Shown here: positions 25,096 to 33,833 of the stretch, piece by piece | How positions within the stretch are numbered: position 1 is the first letter of the stretch | Layout of the letters: each line of letters begins with the position of its first letter | Assembly: GCA_017481925.1 (NCBI GenBank) | Contig: JAFUOK010000027.1 | Coordinates: 1-40,968 of the forward strand | Direction: 5' to 3' | From: Alistipes sp. | GTDB lineage: Bacteria > Bacteroidota > Bacteroidia > Bacteroidales > Rikenellaceae | DNA: 40,968 nucleotides | Program-made: the position numbers and the translations under genes | Notes under the pieces: generated by a model | Told to the model about the DNA's origin: nothing | Databases searched by the model: none | What the model saw: only the letters and a program-made list of their open reading frames with translations

Positions 25096-25647
25096 CTATT
25101 TGAAATATCTGTTATAAAGGCCCTGGAAACCTGCACCGTGACGTGCCTCGTCCTTAGCCATCTCGTGGATTGTATCGTGGATAGCATCGAGGTTCTCCTG
25201 CTTAGCCAATACTGCCAGACGGAACTTATCCTCGCAAGCACCCTCCTCGGCGTTCATACGCTTGTAAAGGTTGGTCTTGGTGTCCCATACTACCTCGCCG
25301 ATAAGCTCAGCAATCTTCGATGCGTGCTCAGCCTCTTCCCAAGCGTAACGCTTGAAAGCCTCAGCAACCTCGGGATAACCCTCGCGGTCAGCCTGACGGC
25401 TCATTGCAAGGTACATACCTACCTCGGTACACTCACCCATGAAGTGCTCCTGCAAGCCCTTCCACAACTCCTCGCTGGCACCCTTGCCATCGCCGAGCTT
25501 ATGCTCTGTTGCGAACTCAAGTGCACCCTCCTTCTCCTCGATCTCTACGAACTTCTCAGCGGGAACCTTGCAAAGCGGACACTTCTCGGGAGCCGCATCA
25601 CCCTCATGAATATAACCACATACGGTACAACGAAATTTCTTTGCCAT
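25096..25647 (-). CDS. rubrerythrin with N-terminal rubredoxin domain (reverse rubrerythrin)
   Basis: 183 residues. The rubredoxin-like iron site (C7, C10, C23, C26 in CTVCGY and CPLC) is at the N-terminus. It is followed by a four-helix ferritin-like domain with carboxylate/histidine ligands in [22 protein letters not shown] and KDEARHGAG. This is the reverse of the classic order, in which the rubredoxin domain is C-terminal. Such proteins reduce hydrogen peroxide (and sometimes oxygen) to water with electrons passed through the rubredoxin centre, protecting anaerobes. Cytoplasmic. A good promoter precedes it and its A-rich leader holds a 13-base direct repeat, suggesting strong expression. 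Confidence 0.93.
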   Translation of the reverse strand: MAKKFRCTVCGYIHEGDAAPEKCPLCKVPAEKFVEIEEKEGALEFATEHKLGDGKGASEELWKGLQEHFMGECTEVGMYLAMSRQADREGYPEVAEAFKRYAWEEAEHASKIAELIGEVVWDTKTNLYKRMNAEEGACEDKFRLAVLAKQENLDAIHDTIHEMAKDEARHGAGFQGLYNRYFK

Positions 25648-25657
25648 AATCTTTAAG

Positions 25658-25687
25658 TTTTAGTTTGTTTGTTATTTTAGTTTGTTT
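25658..25687 (-). repeat. 13-base direct repeat in the rubrerythrin leader
   Basis: AAACAAACTAAAA (mRNA sense) occurs twice, at 25658-25670 and 25675-25687, with a 17-base period, between promoter and start codon. Confidence 0.6.
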
Positions 25688-25700
25688 TCTTTTTCTACTG

Positions 25701-25730
25701 CAAATATAGCGTGTTTTTCGACCGTTGCAA
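25701..25730 (-). promoter_or_regulatory. promoter of the rubrerythrin gene
   Basis: Minus strand: TTG (25728-25730), 19 bases, TATATTTG (25701-25708). Predicted leader about 50 bases. Confidence 0.75.
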
Positions 25731-25783
25731 TAGGTTTTCAATCACTATTTTTTATCCAGCAATAAGTTTTGCTTATCCTTCTG

Positions 25784-26740
25784 CTACTGTTCCTCGGCCT
25801 GCATTATAAGATGCTCGATCTGCTCCACATCGACACAATCCTTTGCCATAACGCGTTTCTCGCTGTCGAGCAGGTAGAGAGCCGGTATAGCCTTTAGGTC
25901 GTAGAGGCGTTCGTGGGTAATGGTCATCTCCTTATCGTAGGCATTAATCCACGACGAGGGATAATCATTATAGTGCGCCTGCCAGGCCTGAAGATCACTA
26001 TCGGGATAGAGAACCAATATCTTCAGCGTGCCACGCTCTACAAGCTCATTGAGCATCGGCGAGGCCATAATCTGCTCACGTACCTCACGACACATCTCAC
26101 AGCCAGGGTTACTCATAAATATAAGGAGATACTCGGCCTTGATGCTTGACATCTGCGCCGAACGCCCCGAGGCGAGCGTATAGGTAAAGTCGTTGGCCAC
26201 ACGTCCTATGCGGTTCTGCATAGCCACAAACAGATCATGCTGGTAAGGCATACGCTCATACTCATCATAAAAAGGTGAAGCGATAGCCGCCTCCAGAACG
26301 GGGATATACTTCTCGTCGCTACGCAGCGGCGAATTAGGGTCATGCAACACCATATCGGCCAGCGTCATAAAATAGTCGAACATACGACGCGACGTCGATG
26401 CCTTGCGCATCAGTCGGCTCATAGGCTCATAGGCCATAGAGTCAGCCAGATAACCTCCTACATATACGGCATAGGCCGTAGCCATATGTTGCAGATCGAC
26501 CTTGGAGATAAAGGTGGTATCCGAGAAATCGAACTTATCCCAATAGTGATCGACCATATACGCCATACGCTGATCCTCGGGTATCATCGCCGGAGGCAGA
26601 GCAGGGATAAATGTAGTGGCCGTCTCGGCCTGAGTGGCTTTCGTCTGTGACGATGTTCCGCTATTTGATCGATTGCCACACCCCACAACGCAGAGCGTAG
26701 CAACCGCAACAATTACACACGATAAAACTTTTCTGTTCAT
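25784..26740 (-). CDS. thioredoxin-like lipoprotein (DUF5106-type)
   Basis: 318 residues from the ATG at 26740, which gives a lipoprotein signal ending VVGCGN; an in-frame ATG at 26767 adds nine residues in front and is less likely. The middle part is helical (RMAYMVDHYWDKFDFSDTTFIS, as in the DUF5106 domain of Bacteroidales thiol proteins). The C-terminal part is a thioredoxin-like fold with NPGCEMCREVREQI (CxxC), LKILVLYPDSD and a cis-Pro-like IPALYLLDSEKRVMAKD. It is probably exported and membrane-tethered, acting as a thiol-disulfide oxidoreductase. The last residues repeat the ordinary thioredoxin ending. It stands alone with a -7 box at 26818. Confidence 0.82.
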   Translation of the reverse strand: MNRKVLSCVIVAVATLCVVGCGNRSNSGTSSQTKATQAETATTFIPALPPAMIPEDQRMAYMVDHYWDKFDFSDTTFISKVDLQHMATAYAVYVGGYLADSMAYEPMSRLMRKASTSRRMFDYFMTLADMVLHDPNSPLRSDEKYIPVLEAAIASPFYDEYERMPYQHDLFVAMQNRIGRVANDFTYTLASGRSAQMSSIKAEYLLIFMSNPGCEMCREVREQIMASPMLNELVERGTLKILVLYPDSDLQAWQAHYNDYPSSWINAYDKEMTITHERLYDLKAIPALYLLDSEKRVMAKDCVDVEQIEHLIMQAEEQ

Positions 26741-26817
26741 ATATTTATATTCACTCATTTGCCACACCTATGCCACGATGGCCAGATGAAACACTTCTTA
26801 ATAATGTTTGCACATAA

Positions 26818-26825
26818 CAAAGATA
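26818..26825 (-). promoter_or_regulatory. -7 promoter box of the thioredoxin-like lipoprotein gene
   Basis: TATCTTTG on the minus strand fits TAnnTTTG; leader about 70 bases to the chosen start at 26740. The -33 position is unclear. Confidence 0.5.
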
Positions 26826-26878
26826 CGAAAAAGCGTCATTTTATGCGACTGTGCGCCCAAGAAAAAAGTCATAAAAAT

Positions 26879-26923
26879 AAAAAAACGGATGCTACTCAGG
26901 TATTCCACCTCGTAACATCCGTT
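26879..26923 (-). terminator. terminator of the AraC-family regulator gene
   Basis: Stem AACGGATG (26884-26891) with CATCCGTT (26916-26923), extended inside by TAC/GTA and AGGT/ACCT, followed on the minus strand by seven T. Confidence 0.9.
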
Positions 26924-26940
26924 ATAATGCTGCAAAATTA

Positions 26941-27849
26941 CTATCCTACTCTGCGGTACTCCTTGGGCGACATACCCACACGGCGTTTGAAATACTTGCC
27001 GAAGAAGGTTTGCGACGGGAAATTGAGTTCATCGCTTATCTGCTGAATGGTCATATTGGTCGATTTAAGCAATGCGCGAGCCTCCAGCACCACACAACGC
27101 TCAATCCACTCGGCCGCCGAAGAACCCGTGCACTCCTTGACAACGCGCGAAAGGTAACGCGGCGTGATACACAACGAGTCGGCATAGAACTTCAGCTGAC
27201 GTTCCTTGCGGAAATGCTCCTTGACCAGAGTCAAAAACTCCTTCGACAGCACATCGGCATTGGTACGAGCCTGCGGTGTCTCGTTATCGAACTCACGAAT
27301 CTTACTCGACGAGTAAAACATCGCCATTATAACGTGTTGTACGACCTGCAAACGGTAAGGGTTGGCCTTATCGCGCAAGCAATGTTTCACGGCATCGAAG
27401 AAGAGATTAGGCGTAGGATCTGTAGCTTCTATCTGATAGTGCTCGATCAAATCTTTATGCGACCCAAATCTAAAGGGAATAGAACCATTGATATAAACCA
27501 ACAAATTCTCAATAAAGCGCTTCGACAGAAAAACAATCACCGCATCAAAATCGGAACTAATCTTATCAAATGAAATAATTTGTCCGGGAGCAAGCTTTAT
27601 CATATTGAATGGATTCGCCAACTCATACTCCTCCATATCAACTTTGAATTTCATACTGCCTGCAGTATGATTCACAAAGATGAAGAAATCAAACTTATGC
27701 GGATTACGCATCGTATCGGAGTGCATCGGCATATCACGCATCAATCGAGGCATTACCTCTTTATAGCGAAACAGCACCAACTCATTCTCAATGCTATCAA
27801 CACCCTCCAACGCCTCCAGCTGAGGCAACCAATCAAAATACTGTATCAT
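26941..27849 (-). CDS. AraC-family transcriptional regulator
   Basis: 302 residues. The C-terminal third (about 205-300) is a two-helix-turn-helix AraC DNA-binding domain. Helix-turn-helix one is KFYADSLCITPRYLSRVVKECTG and two is TIQQISDELNFPSQTFFGKYFKRRVGMSPKEYRR, the family signature. The N-terminal region carries a cupin-like sensing part (FDFFIFVNHTAGSMKFKVDMEEYEL). The ligand and targets are unknown. It could act on the divergent MATE exporter gene, whose promoter is about 190 bases away, as AraC regulators often control adjacent efflux genes; this is inference. Own promoter and terminator. Confidence 0.9.
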   Translation of the reverse strand: MIQYFDWLPQLEALEGVDSIENELVLFRYKEVMPRLMRDMPMHSDTMRNPHKFDFFIFVNHTAGSMKFKVDMEEYELANPFNMIKLAPGQIISFDKISSDFDAVIVFLSKRFIENLLVYINGSIPFRFGSHKDLIEHYQIEATDPTPNLFFDAVKHCLRDKANPYRLQVVQHVIMAMFYSSSKIREFDNETPQARTNADVLSKEFLTLVKEHFRKERQLKFYADSLCITPRYLSRVVKECTGSSAAEWIERCVVLEARALLKSTNMTIQQISDELNFPSQTFFGKYFKRRVGMSPKEYRRVG

Positions 27850-27889
27850 TATTATATTACACCTATTATTTTCTATACTTTTACGCCAA

Positions 27890-27919
27890 CAAAATTAGTC
27901 AAAATATCGCATCCGTCAA
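27890..27919 (-). promoter_or_regulatory. promoter of the AraC regulator gene
   Basis: Minus strand: TTG (27917-27919), 19 bases, TAATTTTG (27890-27897). Leader about 36 bases. Confidence 0.72.
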
Positions 27920-28067
27920 CCGAAAGTGTACTTTTAGAACAATAGCACATCCATAAGGTTGTGAACTGACGCTTTTTGACGATTAAACAATACAAATAAA
28001 CTTTGGGAATAACTGACTACGTAACGCACAACGATGCACTTTTATTATACGTTGCACTATTTTTTCG

Positions 28068-28075
28068 TATATTTG
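28068..28075 (+). promoter_or_regulatory. -7 promoter box next to the MATE start codon
   Basis: TATATTTG lies 8 bases before the ATG at 28084, giving a leader of only a few bases. It rules out the longer in-frame start at 28003, which would be upstream of transcription. Confidence 0.55.
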
Positions 28076-28083
28076 TCACCGCT

Positions 28084-29481
28084 ATGGACTTTTTCGCTAA
28101 ATATAAACCATACTACAAAGAGAATCTGCGTTTGGCTACGCCCGTGATTCTCTCACAGATAGGTCAAATTACCGTACAATTGGCCGACACCGCTATGGTC
28201 GGCAACTATGGTGGCGACGACCCCACACCGCTTGCTGCGGTATCGTTTGCGACAAACTTCTTCTACATAATCTTCATCACGGCAATGGGAATAGCCTTTG
28301 GTCTTACGCCGCTTGTAGGAGAACATTATGCCAAAAACCACCGTTCGCACGTAACCGAATTGCTGCAAAACGGCGCCGTGTTGTTTGCCACAATAGGCGT
28401 AGTTGCCACCGCATTGCTACTGGCCAGCCGAAGCCTATTCGGTGTGATGGGAGAGTTGATGATCGGACAGAGCGGCGACGCCTCAATCGGAGCCGTTATC
28501 GACATGGCGCTACCCTACTACAACACGCTCATCTGGAGCCTTCTACCCGTAATGGTGTGGTGTACAGCCAAACAGTTCCTTGAAGGCATAGGCAACACCC
28601 GACTGGCAATGTACACTATCATCACATCGAACCTGCTGAACATCTTCCTCAATTGGGTATTTATCTTCGGCAACCTCGGCAGCGAGGCTATGGGCGCAAC
28701 GGGTGCAGGCTACGCTACACTGATCTCGCGCATCGTGCAATGCATAATGCTTCTGGCAATATTCTTCCACTCGCCAAGCCTGAGGTGCTACACCAAAGAG
28801 CTATTCAGTCGTTCGATGCTGAGCCTCAAAACGATGAAGGAGATACTGAGGGTGGGCATACCCATCTCGTTCCAGATGCTGATGGAGTCGAGTGCCTTCG
28901 TTGTGGCAGGTATTATGGTATTGGCATTCGGTGCGGCATCGGTTGGAGCCTATCAGATTGGCGTAAATATGATGAACGTAACATTTATGATAGTCATTGC
29001 CATCGGCTCGGCAACAACGATTCTCACCTCACACATCTACGGTCGTGGCGACTTCGAGCATCTGCGCCATACGGCAAATGCTGCCTTTCATATGGGTCTT
29101 ACGTGGAACATCACCATCGCCACGCTGTACATCGCCTTGCGATTTGCAATCCCGACGCTTTTTACCTCCAACGAGGAGGTGATACGTCTTACAGGTTCGA
29201 TGTTGATTTTCATCGCGCTGTTCCAGGTGTCGGACTGTCTGCAAGCACTATCAATCAGCATATTACGCGGCTTGCAGGATGTGAAGGTTATTATCCCCAT
29301 CGTATTTGTTTCGTACGTACTGATCAATATCCCTGCAGGCTACTTGATGGCCTTCCCCCTCGGACTAGAAGCCAACGGACTGATCATAGGCTTCATCATC
29401 GGTCTTTCGTGCTGTGCCATAATGACTATGATGCGTGTAAGGCGCAATATAAAGCAATTGGAAAACAAGATGGAAAATTAA
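28084..29481 (+). CDS. MATE-family multidrug/Na+ antiporter (NorM-like)
   Basis: 465 residues from the ATG at 28084, about 12 membrane segments in two halves. MATE features: LATPVILSQIGQITVQLADTAMVGNYGG in the first segment, GIAFGLTPLVGEHYAKN, the repeated region starting at residue about 258 (EILRVGIPISFQMLMESSAFVVAGIMVLAFGAASVGAYQIGVNMMNVTFM), and a conserved C-terminal GLQDVKVIIPIVFVSYVLINIPAGYLM. It exports cationic drugs or metabolites in exchange for sodium or protons. Divergent from an AraC regulator. The ricT gene starts 37 bases downstream with only a weak box, so partial co-transcription is possible. Confidence 0.9.
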   Translation: MDFFAKYKPYYKENLRLATPVILSQIGQITVQLADTAMVGNYGGDDPTPLAAVSFATNFFYIIFITAMGIAFGLTPLVGEHYAKNHRSHVTELLQNGAVLFATIGVVATALLLASRSLFGVMGELMIGQSGDASIGAVIDMALPYYNTLIWSLLPVMVWCTAKQFLEGIGNTRLAMYTIITSNLLNIFLNWVFIFGNLGSEAMGATGAGYATLISRIVQCIMLLAIFFHSPSLRCYTKELFSRSMLSLKTMKEILRVGIPISFQMLMESSAFVVAGIMVLAFGAASVGAYQIGVNMMNVTFMIVIAIGSATTILTSHIYGRGDFEHLRHTANAAFHMGLTWNITIATLYIALRFAIPTLFTSNEEVIRLTGSMLIFIALFQVSDCLQALSISILRGLQDVKVIIPIVFVSYVLINIPAGYLMAFPLGLEANGLIIGFIIGLSCCAIMTMMRVRRNIKQLENKMEN

Positions 29482-29518
29482 AAATTTTTCACTATCTTTA
29501 TGCCAAATTTTTCAAACG

Positions 29519-30898
29519 ATGAGTTGTAATAAAAAACATATACCCGAACCCGGTCGAGGATTTACCCTTTGTGATTGCACGGCCGACCTGCACGTCGAGC
29601 CCGTCGAGGGGTGCTTCAAATTGCACGAGACACCCTGGTTGGAGGAGTATCCCGACAATATCCCGACCGATATTTTCGAGGTTCGATTCAAGAATACACG
29701 TCGTTCTTACTATAAGAACGTCAATAATTTAGACCTCAAGCGTGGCGACATTGTTGCCGTGGAGGCATCGCCCGGTCACGACATCGGCATCATCTCGCTC
29801 ACGGGCGATATGGTTGCCAAGCAGATTCGTCGCACGGGCTTCACCCCCTTCAATGGCGAGTACAAGAAGATCTACCGCAAGGCCAAGCCCTACGACATTG
29901 AGCGTTGGCAGGAGGCTATCGCCTTGGAGCACGACACGATGATTCAGTCGCGTCAGATTGCAGCGGAGATGGGTCTTGACATGAAGATCGGCAACGTGGA
30001 GTATCAGGGCGACAAGATCAAAGCTATCTTCTACTATATCGCCGAGGGTCGTGTCGATTTCCGCGAACTTATCAAGGTCTTTGCCGAGCGTTTCCATATC
30101 CGCATCGAGATGAAGCAGATTGGCGCACGTCAGGAGGCGGGCCGCATCGGCGGTATCGGAGCCTGCGGACGTGAGTTGTGCTGCGCTTCGTGGATTTCGT
30201 CATTCTCAAGCGTTACAACCAACGCCGCCCGTGTGCAGGACATCTCGCTCAACCCGCAGAAGCTGGCTGGACAGTGCTCCAAGCTCAAATGTTGTCTGAT
30301 GTACGAGTACGACGTCTATGCCGACGCGCGTCAAACTATGCCCCGTGTGCGTGAGCCATTGCAGGCTATGGATGGCGAGTATTACTTGGTTAAGACCGAT
30401 ATCCTGGCTCGCACGATGTCGTTCAGCAGCAGCAAGGATACGATGTCAAACCTGGTTACGATTCCCACCTCACGCGTACGCGAGATTATCGCCGCCAACC
30501 GTGCCGGCCGCAAGGTAGAATCCATTGTCAATAAGGATGATATACCCACCATCGAGGAGCCCACGTTCCGCACCGAGGAGGATAGCATCACCCGCTTTGA
30601 CAATCAAAATAAGCGTCGTCGCAACCGCAACCGTCGTGACCGTGACAACCGTAAGCGTCAGGGTCAGCGCTCGGAAGGCGGAGAGGTTAAGGAGAATACA
30701 CCCTCGGAGAATCACGATAACGCGCAAGGTCGCGAGAACCGTGAGAACCGCGAAGGTCGTGAGGGCAGAAACCGCGACCGTCGTCGCAACAACCGCCCAC
30801 GCAATCAGCGCGATGGTCAGCGACAGAACCGCACGGAGGGTCAGCGTGAAGGCAGAGAGGGTCAGCGCGAGCCAAAGCCAAATAAATCACAGGAGTAA
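29519..30898 (+). CDS. ricT: PSP1-domain protein, RicT/YaaT-like, with Arg-rich tail
   Basis: 459 residues. The PSP1 core spans about 50-290. The cysteine signatures GACGRELCCASW (C216, C221, C222) and GQCSKLKCCLMYEYD (C253, C258, C259) match the RicT/YaaT family, whose Bacillus member forms an Fe-S-carrying complex with YmcA and YlbF that steers mRNA processing by RNase Y. Extra cysteines stand near the N-terminus (C3, C18, C20, C32). From residue 364 to the end is a 96-residue low-complexity tail rich in Arg, Asn, Glu, Gly and Gln, suitable for RNA binding. It overlaps gldH by one base (TAATG). The conserved pairing with gldH is familiar in Bacteroidetes. Confidence 0.88.
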   Translation: MSCNKKHIPEPGRGFTLCDCTADLHVEPVEGCFKLHETPWLEEYPDNIPTDIFEVRFKNTRRSYYKNVNNLDLKRGDIVAVEASPGHDIGIISLTGDMVAKQIRRTGFTPFNGEYKKIYRKAKPYDIERWQEAIALEHDTMIQSRQIAAEMGLDMKIGNVEYQGDKIKAIFYYIAEGRVDFRELIKVFAERFHIRIEMKQIGARQEAGRIGGIGACGRELCCASWISSFSSVTTNAARVQDISLNPQKLAGQCSKLKCCLMYEYDVYADARQTMPRVREPLQAMDGEYYLVKTDILARTMSFSSSKDTMSNLVTIPTSRVREIIAANRAGRKVESIVNKDDIPTIEEPTFRTEEDSITRFDNQNKRRRNRNRRDRDNRKRQGQRSEGGEVKENTPSENHDNAQGRENRENREGREGRNRDRRRNNRPRNQRDGQRQNRTEGQREGREGQREPKPNKSQE

Positions 30899-31353
30899 TG
30901 CAGGGCTTGAACAGAGTTTTGCGTAGAGTATTGATGGCCTTGATGGCCGTTACGATGTTCACGCAGTGCCGCGTGGCGGAGTCATCGGTGGCGATGCGAG
31001 ATGTGAGCATTGATGGCTGGACGGAGCCTGTGACGGTGTCATACAACAACACTGACCCCACACCCCTGCGCGATTTGAACGTCACCTTGCACATCAACCG
31101 CCACTTCACGGCATCGGATATTGCGCTGGAGATCACGACACTCACGCCCGACTCATTGCGATATACGGAGAGCATCACGCTACCCGTCGAGGCTGAGTGG
31201 CCGAGCAACAACACGATGGCCATTGACGTGGAACTACCCTATCGCCGTGATGTACGCTTCTCACACGAGGGCGAGTATAGCATCATCCTGCGCCCGTTGC
31301 AGAGCCTTCAAGGCGTGGAGGCGGCAGGCATTAACTTTCAAACGAAGAGATAA
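30898..31353 (+). CDS. gldH: gliding-motility-type lipoprotein GldH
   Basis: 151 residues. A lipoprotein signal ends at MFTQC (C24), so the protein is envelope-anchored. The remainder is a single beta-rich domain with VTVSYNNTDPTPLRDLNVTLHINRHF, TLPVEAEWPSNNTMAIDVELPY and an ending HEGEYSIILRPLQSLQGVEAAGINF, as in GldH. GldH was found in gliding flavobacteria, but homologues persist in non-gliding Bacteroidales, where the role is unknown and probably general to the envelope. The start overlaps the ricT stop and trmB follows by 2 bases, so the three genes are one operon. Confidence in the family rests on the lipoprotein layout plus the ricT neighbour. Confidence 0.82.
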   Translation: MQGLNRVLRRVLMALMAVTMFTQCRVAESSVAMRDVSIDGWTEPVTVSYNNTDPTPLRDLNVTLHINRHFTASDIALEITTLTPDSLRYTESITLPVEAEWPSNNTMAIDVELPYRRDVRFSHEGEYSIILRPLQSLQGVEAAGINFQTKR

Positions 31354-31355
31354 CT

Positions 31356-32114
31356 ATGGGAAAAGATAAACTCAAACGATTTGCCGAGAACCTCACATTC
31401 GAGTGTATGGTACAACCCGAATTCGAGGATATTTTTCATAAGGATCACCCGCTGAAGGGGCGTTGGCACGAGGATTTCTTCCACAACGACAACCCCATCA
31501 TCCTGGAGCTGGGCTGTGGCAAGGGCGAATATACCATTGCGCTGGCGGAGCGCAACCCCGAGGCCAACTATATTGGCGTGGATATTAAGGGTGCGCGTAT
31601 GTGGCGCGGAGCAAAGACCGCCACGGAGCAGGGGATGAAGAATGTGGCATTCCTGCGTACTCGCATTGAGTTTATCAACTCGTTCTTTGCCCAGGGCGAG
31701 GTGGCCGAGATATGGATTACCTTCCCCGACCCACAACTCAAAACCCGCCGAGCGAAGAAACGCCTTACGTCGCCCATCTTCCTGGAGTACTACGCTCAGT
31801 TCCTAGCGGCCGATGGCTGGATAAATCTTAAAACCGACTCGCAACACCTCTACGGCTATACTAACGAGGTAGTACGCCACTTCTCATTGCCGTGCGAGGC
31901 TTCGAATAACGACATCTACGGCACGGGCTATGCCGATGCCGACCTCTCGGTCAAGACCGCCTACGAGACGAAGTTCCTGCAACGCGGCTTGCCCATCACC
32001 TACACCCGCTTTTCACTCAATGGAGGCCAGGAGTTCCCGATGTTCGAGTGGGAGGAGGATGAAAAATTGGAGAAAGACAATGAGGAGGCACGTATTGGAA
32101 TAAGTAAGTGCTAA
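31356..32114 (+). CDS. trmB: tRNA (guanine(46)-N7)-methyltransferase
   Basis: 252 residues. The SAM-binding motif ILELGCGKGEYTIALAERNPEANYIGVDIKGARMWRG, the following RTRIEFINSFF, the catalytic/tRNA region ITFPDPQLKTRRAKKRLTSPIFLEYY and the C-terminal LKTDSQHLYGYT all match TrmB. It methylates G46 in the variable loop of tRNAs in the cytoplasm. Somewhat longer than the E. coli enzyme because of an N-terminal extension (about 35 residues) and an acidic end. Last gene of the ricT-gldH-trmB operon, ended by a bidirectional hairpin. Confidence 0.94.
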   Translation: MGKDKLKRFAENLTFECMVQPEFEDIFHKDHPLKGRWHEDFFHNDNPIILELGCGKGEYTIALAERNPEANYIGVDIKGARMWRGAKTATEQGMKNVAFLRTRIEFINSFFAQGEVAEIWITFPDPQLKTRRAKKRLTSPIFLEYYAQFLAADGWINLKTDSQHLYGYTNEVVRHFSLPCEASNNDIYGTGYADADLSVKTAYETKFLQRGLPITYTRFSLNGGQEFPMFEWEEDEKLEKDNEEARIGISKC

Positions 32115-32149
32115 AAAAATAAGGCTGCCGAACAATGTTCGACAGCCTT
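32113..32149. terminator. bidirectional terminator between trmB and htrA
   Basis: AAGGCTG (32121-32127) pairs with CAGCCTT (32143-32149) and inside CGAAC (32129-32133) pairs with GTTCG (32137-32141). An A7 run on the left gives a T run for the minus-strand htrA transcript; the plus side has AAATTTT. Confidence 0.9.
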
Positions 32150-32172
32150 AAATTTTAGTATCTAAACGGATA

Positions 32173-33675
32173 TTACTTCACAATCACATAGCGCAGGGCA
32201 CGGCCATTGGGATATACGCCGTCGATGCTCTCCACATTGTCGCTCAGGCGCTCCAAGTCCTTGAGTGAGGTCACAGGACGGTCGTTGATATAGGTAATCA
32301 CGAAGCCCTCCTTAACACCCGACTGCGCCAATACGCCATCACGATCGACGCTCGTAACCTGCACGCCGCCACGGATCTCCAGCTTCTCGCGCATACTCTG
32401 GCTTACCTCCGAGAACTTACCACCCAAAGCCTCCGCTACATCCTTCGTATCGGCCGTAACGGGATCGGTCTTGCCAACCTTATTCTTGAGTGTCACCTGA
32501 GCCTTCTTCTCCACACCATTGCGGTTGTACTCGATAGTGATCTTATCGCCCGGACGATACTGCGCCATCTGCTCGCTCATAGCCGAAGCGTCGTTAGTCT
32601 TCTTGCCATCAACAGCGGTAATGATGTCGCCCTTACGCAGGCCTGCATCCTCGGCAGCACCACCCTCAACAACCTCATTTACATAGAGGCCGCCTGTCTT
32701 TGTGATGCCCAACTCCTCGCCCATCTGCTCGATGAAGAGGTCGTCGATAGCACGGTAGCGAACACCCAACATAGCACGCTGAACAACGCCGTACTCCTTC
32801 AAATCCACGACAACCTTACGCACGATAGTCTCGGGCACAGCGAAAGAATAGCCAATATAACTTCCCGTAGATGACTTGATTACGGTGTTGATACCCACCA
32901 ACTCGCCACGTGTATTTACCAACGCACCGCCCGAGTTACCCGGGTTCACAGCCGCATCGGTCTGGATGAATGACTCCACTCGCAACTCATCAGGGATAAC
33001 ACCCAACTGACGGGCCTTTGCGCTGACGATACCTGCCGTGATGGTCGATTGCAAATCGAAGGGCGAACCGATGGCCAGCACCCACTCACCCAAGCGCAGG
33101 TCGTTGGAGTTACCGAAAGCAAGCGTGGGCAGATCCTCCGCCTCAATCTTGATGAGCGCCACGTCGGTCGTGGGGTCAGTACCCACCAACTTGGCATCAA
33201 ACGTGCGACCATCGTTGAGTTTTACCTTGAGTTTGGTAGCCTCCTCGATAACGTGGTTGTTGGTCACGATATAACCGTCGGCCGAGATAATCACACCCGA
33301 ACCACCCGAGCGCTGCTCGCGGGTCTCAGGCTCGCTATAACCGCCACCACCATAGGGGATACCGAAAAACTCATAGAAGGGATCATAACCGCGCGAACGG
33401 CCACCATACTGCACCTCGCGGATAGACTCGATATTCACCACGGCCTTCACAGCGTTCTCGGCTGCATAGGTAAGGTCGGGATACTGCTCGGCCTGATAAG
33501 CCGCAAAATGATTACCCGCCTGAGGGGTCATATCGCTCCACGATGTAGTGGCATCCATTGAAGAGAACGCGCCACCATTGTTTGAAGAATATTTATTTAC
33601 ACTTACTGCGGTCAAACCACCAGCAACAGCCGAAACCGCGGCCGTTGCCAAAATAACTAATGCCGTCTTTTTCAT
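32173..33675 (-). CDS. htrA: HtrA/DegP-type periplasmic serine protease
   Basis: 500 residues. An N-terminal hydrophobic segment (about 4-25) serves as signal peptide or anchor. Trypsin-like domain with the triad H141 (TNNHV), D171 (TTDVALIK) and S248 (NPGNSGG). The chaperone-regulating loop contains a Gly/Tyr-rich stretch (about 92-120). Two PDZ domains follow, starting at about 300 (LGVRYRAIDDLF; GGLYVNEVVEGGAAEDAGLRKGDIITAVDGK) and about 415 (RGGVQVTSVDRDGVLAQSGVKEGFVITYINDRPV). It degrades or refolds damaged envelope proteins. A long leader of about 155 bases precedes the ATG. Confidence 0.95.
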   Translation of the reverse strand: MKKTALVILATAAVSAVAGGLTAVSVNKYSSNNGGAFSSMDATTSWSDMTPQAGNHFAAYQAEQYPDLTYAAENAVKAVVNIESIREVQYGGRSRGYDPFYEFFGIPYGGGGYSEPETREQRSGGSGVIISADGYIVTNNHVIEEATKLKVKLNDGRTFDAKLVGTDPTTDVALIKIEAEDLPTLAFGNSNDLRLGEWVLAIGSPFDLQSTITAGIVSAKARQLGVIPDELRVESFIQTDAAVNPGNSGGALVNTRGELVGINTVIKSSTGSYIGYSFAVPETIVRKVVVDLKEYGVVQRAMLGVRYRAIDDLFIEQMGEELGITKTGGLYVNEVVEGGAAEDAGLRKGDIITAVDGKKTNDASAMSEQMAQYRPGDKITIEYNRNGVEKKAQVTLKNKVGKTDPVTADTKDVAEALGGKFSEVSQSMREKLEIRGGVQVTSVDRDGVLAQSGVKEGFVITYINDRPVTSLKDLERLSDNVESIDGVYPNGRALRYVIVK

Positions 33676-33830
33676 AATAACACAGAAATTAATTGTTTAT
33701 AATTCAAAATAGGCAAGTTTCACCATAGGCTTTCTATCTTTGTTTTACTCGTTTTGCACTTATAACGAGGCCGTCGTGCGTTTTATTGTACATTTTGGCA
33801 TTTTTTCTCGCTTACGACCACTCTCGCCAT
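33676..33830 (-). promoter_or_regulatory. leader of htrA with two mutually exclusive hairpins
   Basis: Predicted 5' untranslated region of about 155 bases, no ORF. CTCGTT (33748-33753) can pair with AACGAG (33764-33769); alternatively ACGA (33765-33768) pairs with TCGT (33774-33777). The two use the same arm, so they exclude each other. A function is not shown by sequence alone. Confidence 0.35.
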
Positions 33831-33833
33831 TCA

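Noticed and set aside
28653..29522. 289-codon frame overlapping the MATE gene in another frame
   Set aside because: The MATE frame is clearly the real one; this one is Arg/His/Tyr-rich without membrane segments.
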